From an uncultured Collinsella sp. (GTDB lineage Bacteria > Actinomycetota > Coriobacteriia > Coriobacteriales > Coriobacteriaceae), in assembly GCA_900546825.1 (NCBI GenBank), contig UREE01000010.1, forward strand, positions 1 through 41,378: a stretch of 41,378 bases of DNA. The letters are read 5' to 3'. The stretch's first letter is position 1. Every line of letters begins with the position of its first letter. Positions 41,018 through 41,378 of the stretch are shown piece by piece. The notes beneath the pieces are model-generated. The model saw only the letters and a list, made by a program, of their open reading frames with translations. It made no database searches and was not told the DNA's origin. Position numbers and translations under genes: made by a program.

Positions 41018-41377
41018 TTAGAGTTCGACCGGCACCCATTCGTCATGGTTGCAGATAAAGGCCTCGGGTTCCTCCACGCTAAAGAAGACGAGCGTGGGGT
41101 CACCTGCGCCCTCATAATGCTCGCCTAGGCGCTCCAGGTGCTTCCAGCCTGCCTCGCGCATATCGGGAGCGGCCTGGTCATCCAGCCCCGCATGCCCGCG
41201 CAAGATGAGCCAGCCATGACCCGGCCACCAACTCGTGGCCTCAAAGCGTTGATTTTGCAGCAGCTCTTGCCACACGTCTTTGGTGCGCGCCGTTACAAAC
41301 CACAGCTTGCCGTCCTGGATCTGCGCAAACGAAAACGGACGCACATGAGGCTGTCCGTCAACGCTCGTCGCCAAATA
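41018..41377 (-). CDS. Pyridoxamine 5'-phosphate oxidase-fold protein, 5' end beyond the window
   Basis: The C-terminal ~119 residues of a small flavin-binding split-barrel protein. YLATSVDGQPHVRPFSF and KLWFVTARTKDVWQELLQN are typical of this family, with WLILRGHAGLDD in the middle and NHDEWVPVEL at the end. The frame is open to the window edge (the TTG at 41374 is unlikely to be the start; YLAT continues upstream). Such proteins bind FMN and often act as general reductases; substrate unknown. Confidence 0.8.
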   Translation of the reverse strand, partial: YLATSVDGQPHVRPFSFAQIQDGKLWFVTARTKDVWQELLQNQRFEATSWWPGHGWLILRGHAGLDDQAAPDMREAGWKHLERLGEHYEGAGDPTLVFFSVEEPEAFICNHDEWVPVEL

Positions 41378-41378
41378 C

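Overview
The window looks like a Collinsella-type chromosome (Coriobacteriia, Actinomycetota; a gut anaerobe with GC-rich coding DNA), judging from gene content, codon use (GAG/CAG/AAG rather than GAA/CAA/AAA) and the style of its intergenic repeats. The first ~1 kb is different: an AAA/CAA/CTC-rich holA-tsaE pair of Bifidobacterium type that runs into the 3' end of a phosphoketolase gene across a ~20-bp stretch compatible with both genes. I read this as an assembly chimera or, less likely, a real illegitimate junction.

Layout. 1-1000: holA and tsaE fragments. 974-4620: phosphoketolase (xfp) under twin LacI-type operators, with a LacI regulator immediately upstream. 4804-7194: murB and a convergent secreted coiled-coil peptidoglycan hydrolase, separated by a 33-bp inverted repeat. 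7461-8522: galE, followed by palindromic elements.

8.6-20.3 kb is an accessory island with transposase debris at both edges and inside (IS3 orfA, a DDE transposase, IS110 and IS21 istB remnants). It carries (a) a two-gene ATPase plus PD-(D/E)xK-like nuclease cassette that looks like a defence system, (b) a compact radical-SAM RiPP cluster on the minus strand: two tiny Cys-rich precursor genes, an ABC ATPase with two permeases, a SPASM radical SAM maturase and an ABC exporter, and (c) an XRE regulator with a DUF2975 membrane protein. The first precursor has an in-frame TGA in its middle, yet the sequence beyond it still aligns without gaps to the second precursor, residue for residue to a shared end. 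Two mutually exclusive hairpins lie at the end of the second precursor gene.

20.3-32.8 kb is an alpha-glucan/maltose region: malQ and glgP; a maltose-type ABC importer (binding protein, MalF, MalG, MsmK-like ATPase) with an upstream GntR/UTRA regulator; and a divergent single-polypeptide PTS EIIC-EIIB-HAD phosphatase fusion that could import a sugar as its phosphate and then dephosphorylate it. A GTTTAAAC motif occurs in both the malQ and the PTS promoter regions.

32.9-35.1 kb: a polyprenyl diphosphate synthase, a protein with two peptidoglycan-binding domains and a degenerate amidase-like tail (CwlM-like), and tRNA-Gln(UUG). 35.1-35.8 kb is gene-poor and repeat-rich, with copies of the tRNA 3' end and a 33-bp inverted repeat. 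35.9-40.8 kb is the arginine operon argC-argJ-argB-argD (minus strand) with ARG-box-like dyads upstream and an internal terminator between argC and argJ. The window ends inside a pyridoxamine-phosphate-oxidase-fold protein gene.
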